64,000 bases of DNA from positions 446,189 to 510,188 of the forward strand of contig NZ_LT629731.1 in the NCBI RefSeq assembly GCF_900104575.1. The letters are read 5' to 3'. Shown piece by piece: positions 62,542 through 64,000 of this stretch. A program made the translations under genes and the position numbers. Under the pieces are notes generated by a model. The model saw only the letters and a list, made by a program, of their open reading frames with translations. It searched no databases and was not told the DNA's origin. The stretch comes from Bacillus tuaregi. GTDB lineage: Bacteria; Bacillota; Bacilli; Bacillales; Cytobacillaceae. How positions within the stretch are numbered: the first letter of the stretch is position 1; every line of letters begins with the position of its first letter.

Positions 62542-63540
62542 ATGAGACAGCGTATTTCGCGCATTTTAATGATGGTTTTACTAATAGGAATTCTACCTTT
62601 TCAGTCCGTGTCAGCGGCAGGTACTCAGCAGGAGGATGTAATCCAAATCGCAAAAAACTACATTGGAGTTCCTTATGTATTTGGGGGCACGACTCCGAGT
62701 GGATTTGATTGCTCAGGATACATACGTTTTGTTTTTGAAAATGTAGGTATCAATCTTCCTAGAATATCTGCGGACCAATATAACGCTGGGACAAAGATTT
62801 CAAAGGCGGAGCTTCAGCCAGGCGATCTTGTTTTCTTTCAGAAAACCTATAATAAAGCAGGAATTACCCATTCAGGCATCTATATTGGAAACAATGAATT
62901 TATCAGTGCCACCAGCAGTAAAGGAATCAAAATAGATTCATTAAGCAGTTCATATTGGGGACCTAAATATTATGGAGCAACACGTGTCATTACGGGTAAG
63001 CCAGGTGAATTCAATGATGTAAGCGCAAGCAGTCCTTCGTATACGGCCATTGCAACGTTGAGCAAGCAGGGAATTATTCAAGGGTTTGAAGATGGTAATT
63101 TCCGTCCTGATGCAAATGTAACACGTGGACAAGCTGCTGCGATCATTAATAGAGTACTTAATAAGCAGCCGGCAAGCCTGAATTCCTTTAGTGATGTACC
63201 CTCGTCAAACCGGTTTGCGAAAGACATTGCTGTCATAAAGGAATTAGGTATTATTGATGGCTTCCCTGATGGTACCTTCCGTCCTAATGATAATATGACA
63301 AGAGCGCAGATGGCTGTAATTGTTGAAAGAGCCTTTAACCTGAAGGGTAAAACCTTTACAGCAGCCTCCCATCATCCATACAGTGATGTATCTCCTGATT
63401 ACTGGGCACACGATGCCATTGTAACCATGAGCAATATCGATAGAACGACTGTGTTTGCCGGTGACCGCTACTACGCAACAAGCCAGGCTTCACGTGCTTT
63501 CTTTACAACTGCCATCTACAATGCAATGAACGTTCAATAG
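62542..63540 (+). CDS. NlpC/P60 cell-wall hydrolase with C-terminal SLH domains
   Basis: GAGGTGG precedes the ATG. The 332-residue product has a signal peptide (VLLIGILPFQSVSAAG), an NlpC/P60 domain at about 28-145 with catalytic Cys in GFDCSGYIRF and His in ITHSGIYIG, and SLH domains from about 155. SLH1 has VTRGQ and SLH2 MTRAQ; the third (SDVSPDYWAHDAIVTM) lacks a proper loop motif (SQASRAF). Enzymes of this type cut the D-gamma-glutamyl-diaminopimelate bond in peptidoglycan. SLH anchoring would keep it in the wall for growth or separation. Unlike the other SLH proteins here, its SLH domains are C-terminal. Confidence 0.93.
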   Translation: MRQRISRILMMVLLIGILPFQSVSAAGTQQEDVIQIAKNYIGVPYVFGGTTPSGFDCSGYIRFVFENVGINLPRISADQYNAGTKISKAELQPGDLVFFQKTYNKAGITHSGIYIGNNEFISATSSKGIKIDSLSSSYWGPKYYGATRVITGKPGEFNDVSASSPSYTAIATLSKQGIIQGFEDGNFRPDANVTRGQAAAIINRVLNKQPASLNSFSDVPSSNRFAKDIAVIKELGIIDGFPDGTFRPNDNMTRAQMAVIVERAFNLKGKTFTAASHHPYSDVSPDYWAHDAIVTMSNIDRTTVFAGDRYYATSQASRAFFTTAIYNAMNVQ

Positions 63541-63570
63541 AAGAAGTTGAATAATGGATGAATATGAAAC

Positions 63571-63604
63571 GACCCTCTGTATCGTTAACGGAGGGTCATT
63601 TTTT
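63571..63604 (+). terminator. Terminator of the NlpC/P60-SLH gene
   Basis: GACCCTC (63571-63577) pairs with GAGGGTC (63591-63597), with CGTTAACG in the loop, followed by ATTTTTTT. Confidence 0.85.
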
Positions 63605-63717
63605 TGCTTTCGATTTTTATTTCGAAAGGTTGGATTCTCTTACTGGAAAAGATTACTTGTCTGAAAATAGTCTGTTTGATATCGTTTAATGTTAAACTAT
63701 ATTCATCACACTATTTA

Positions 63718-63904
63718 ACTTCATTCAGCAAAAGTCCTCCACTTCTACAAGTGGGGGATGAATGCAGGTTGTACTTCGATTCAGTTGGGTTCAAACCGTG
63801 GCTGAATGAAGTTAAGTCACCGACGAGTCTTGCGATTTTTTAAAGGTAGTTTATCGAGCGAGCTCGATAAAAATCCGGACGCAAATTCGACGGGCGAATT
63901 TGAT
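63718..63904. repeat. R2 repeat, copy 3
   Basis: Short form like copy 1, from ACTTCATTCAGC to GGGCGAATTTGATT. It ends 18 bp before the next gene start. No R1 follows it. Confidence 0.75.
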
Positions 63905-63922
63905 TCGAAAAGTGGAGGGACC

Positions 63923-64000
63923 ATGATTAATCAACTAGTAAACCGGTGGATAGATAATCCTATATTCTTTCGTTATGGGTTCATTGTCTTATTGCTTTTT
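63923..64000 (+). CDS. Start of a membrane protein gene, cut by the window edge
   Basis: GTGGAGGGA precedes the ATG at 63923. The 26 visible codons (MINQLVNRWIDNPIFFRYGF, then a hydrophobic run) suggest a cytoplasmic start followed by a transmembrane helix. Too short to name. The context would suit a polysaccharide polymerase or ligase, but that is a guess. Confidence 0.6.
   Translation, partial: MINQLVNRWIDNPIFFRYGFIVLLLF

Overview
The window looks like a chromosomal segment of a low-GC, S-layer-bearing member of the Bacillaceae. The reasons are AGGAGG-type ribosome binding sites, sigma-A promoters with 17-bp spacers, an accessory secA2-slaP pair next to S-layer genes, CgeB-like, LCP and LTA-synthase-type envelope enzymes, and the dispersed GC-rich repeats common in Bacillus-like genomes. 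I could not run database searches, so family names rest on motifs and remembered homologues.

Layout. 1-3.0 kb (minus strand): pseC (cut by the window edge), pseB, a CgeB-like glycosyltransferase and a small LSM-like protein, a sugar or glycan modification cluster. 3.3-6.0 kb: an LCP-family wall-polymer ligase and, divergent from it, UDP-glucose dehydrogenase, with a DnaA-box-like cluster between them. 6.2-6.5 kb: strong hairpins and five 39-bp palindromic repeats. 6.5-9.7 kb (minus): slaP and secA2, the accessory export pair for S-layer proteins. 10.5-25.7 kb: five SLH-domain proteins in two paralogous pairs plus one, and a TolC-like coiled-coil exported protein. A group IIC intron remnant sits directly behind the terminator of the likely main S-layer gene. 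25.8-34.0 kb: an intact IS66 element that has cut the 3' end of an acyltransferase gene, followed by an exopolysaccharide operon (GH18-like/NodB deacetylase/GT2 fusion, GH8 hydrolase, acyltransferase). 34.6-35.6 kb: another SLH protein. 36-41.4 kb: TetR regulator, lipoprotein membrane-fusion protein and RND pump. 42.2-48.7 kb: a second exopolysaccharide module resembling B. subtilis ydaLM/ydaJ (DUF2334 deacetylase-like protein, GT2, mnaA, YdaJ-like protein) and a convergent paralogous acyltransferase. 49.2-54.5 kb: repeats, a chemoreceptor, an aromatic-acid-exporter-type protein, an array of about twelve and a half 52-bp repeats, an SPFH protein and a tiny ribbon-helix-helix protein. 54.7-64 kb: a putative HExxH membrane protein, two paralogous SLH proteins with Leu-Leu-Gly-Gly tails flanking an LTA-synthase-family enzyme, an NlpC/P60-SLH hydrolase and the start of a membrane protein gene.

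How the genes fit together. Nine SLH-domain proteins would dock on secondary cell-wall polymer, with SecA2/SlaP as their likely export aid. LCP, Ugd, MnaA and the LtaS-like enzyme would supply or attach wall polymers. Two exopolysaccharide modules of parallel composition (processive GT2, deacetylase, glycan hydrolase, acyltransferase) share a 16-bp palindrome near their promoters that matches or nearly matches the inverted-repeat operator of the biofilm repressor SinR. Related sites lie upstream of the first S-layer gene. My main hypothesis is therefore a coordinated surface and biofilm-matrix locus joining S-layer and exopolysaccharide. The enzymes' polymer products and the regulator are inferred, not shown.
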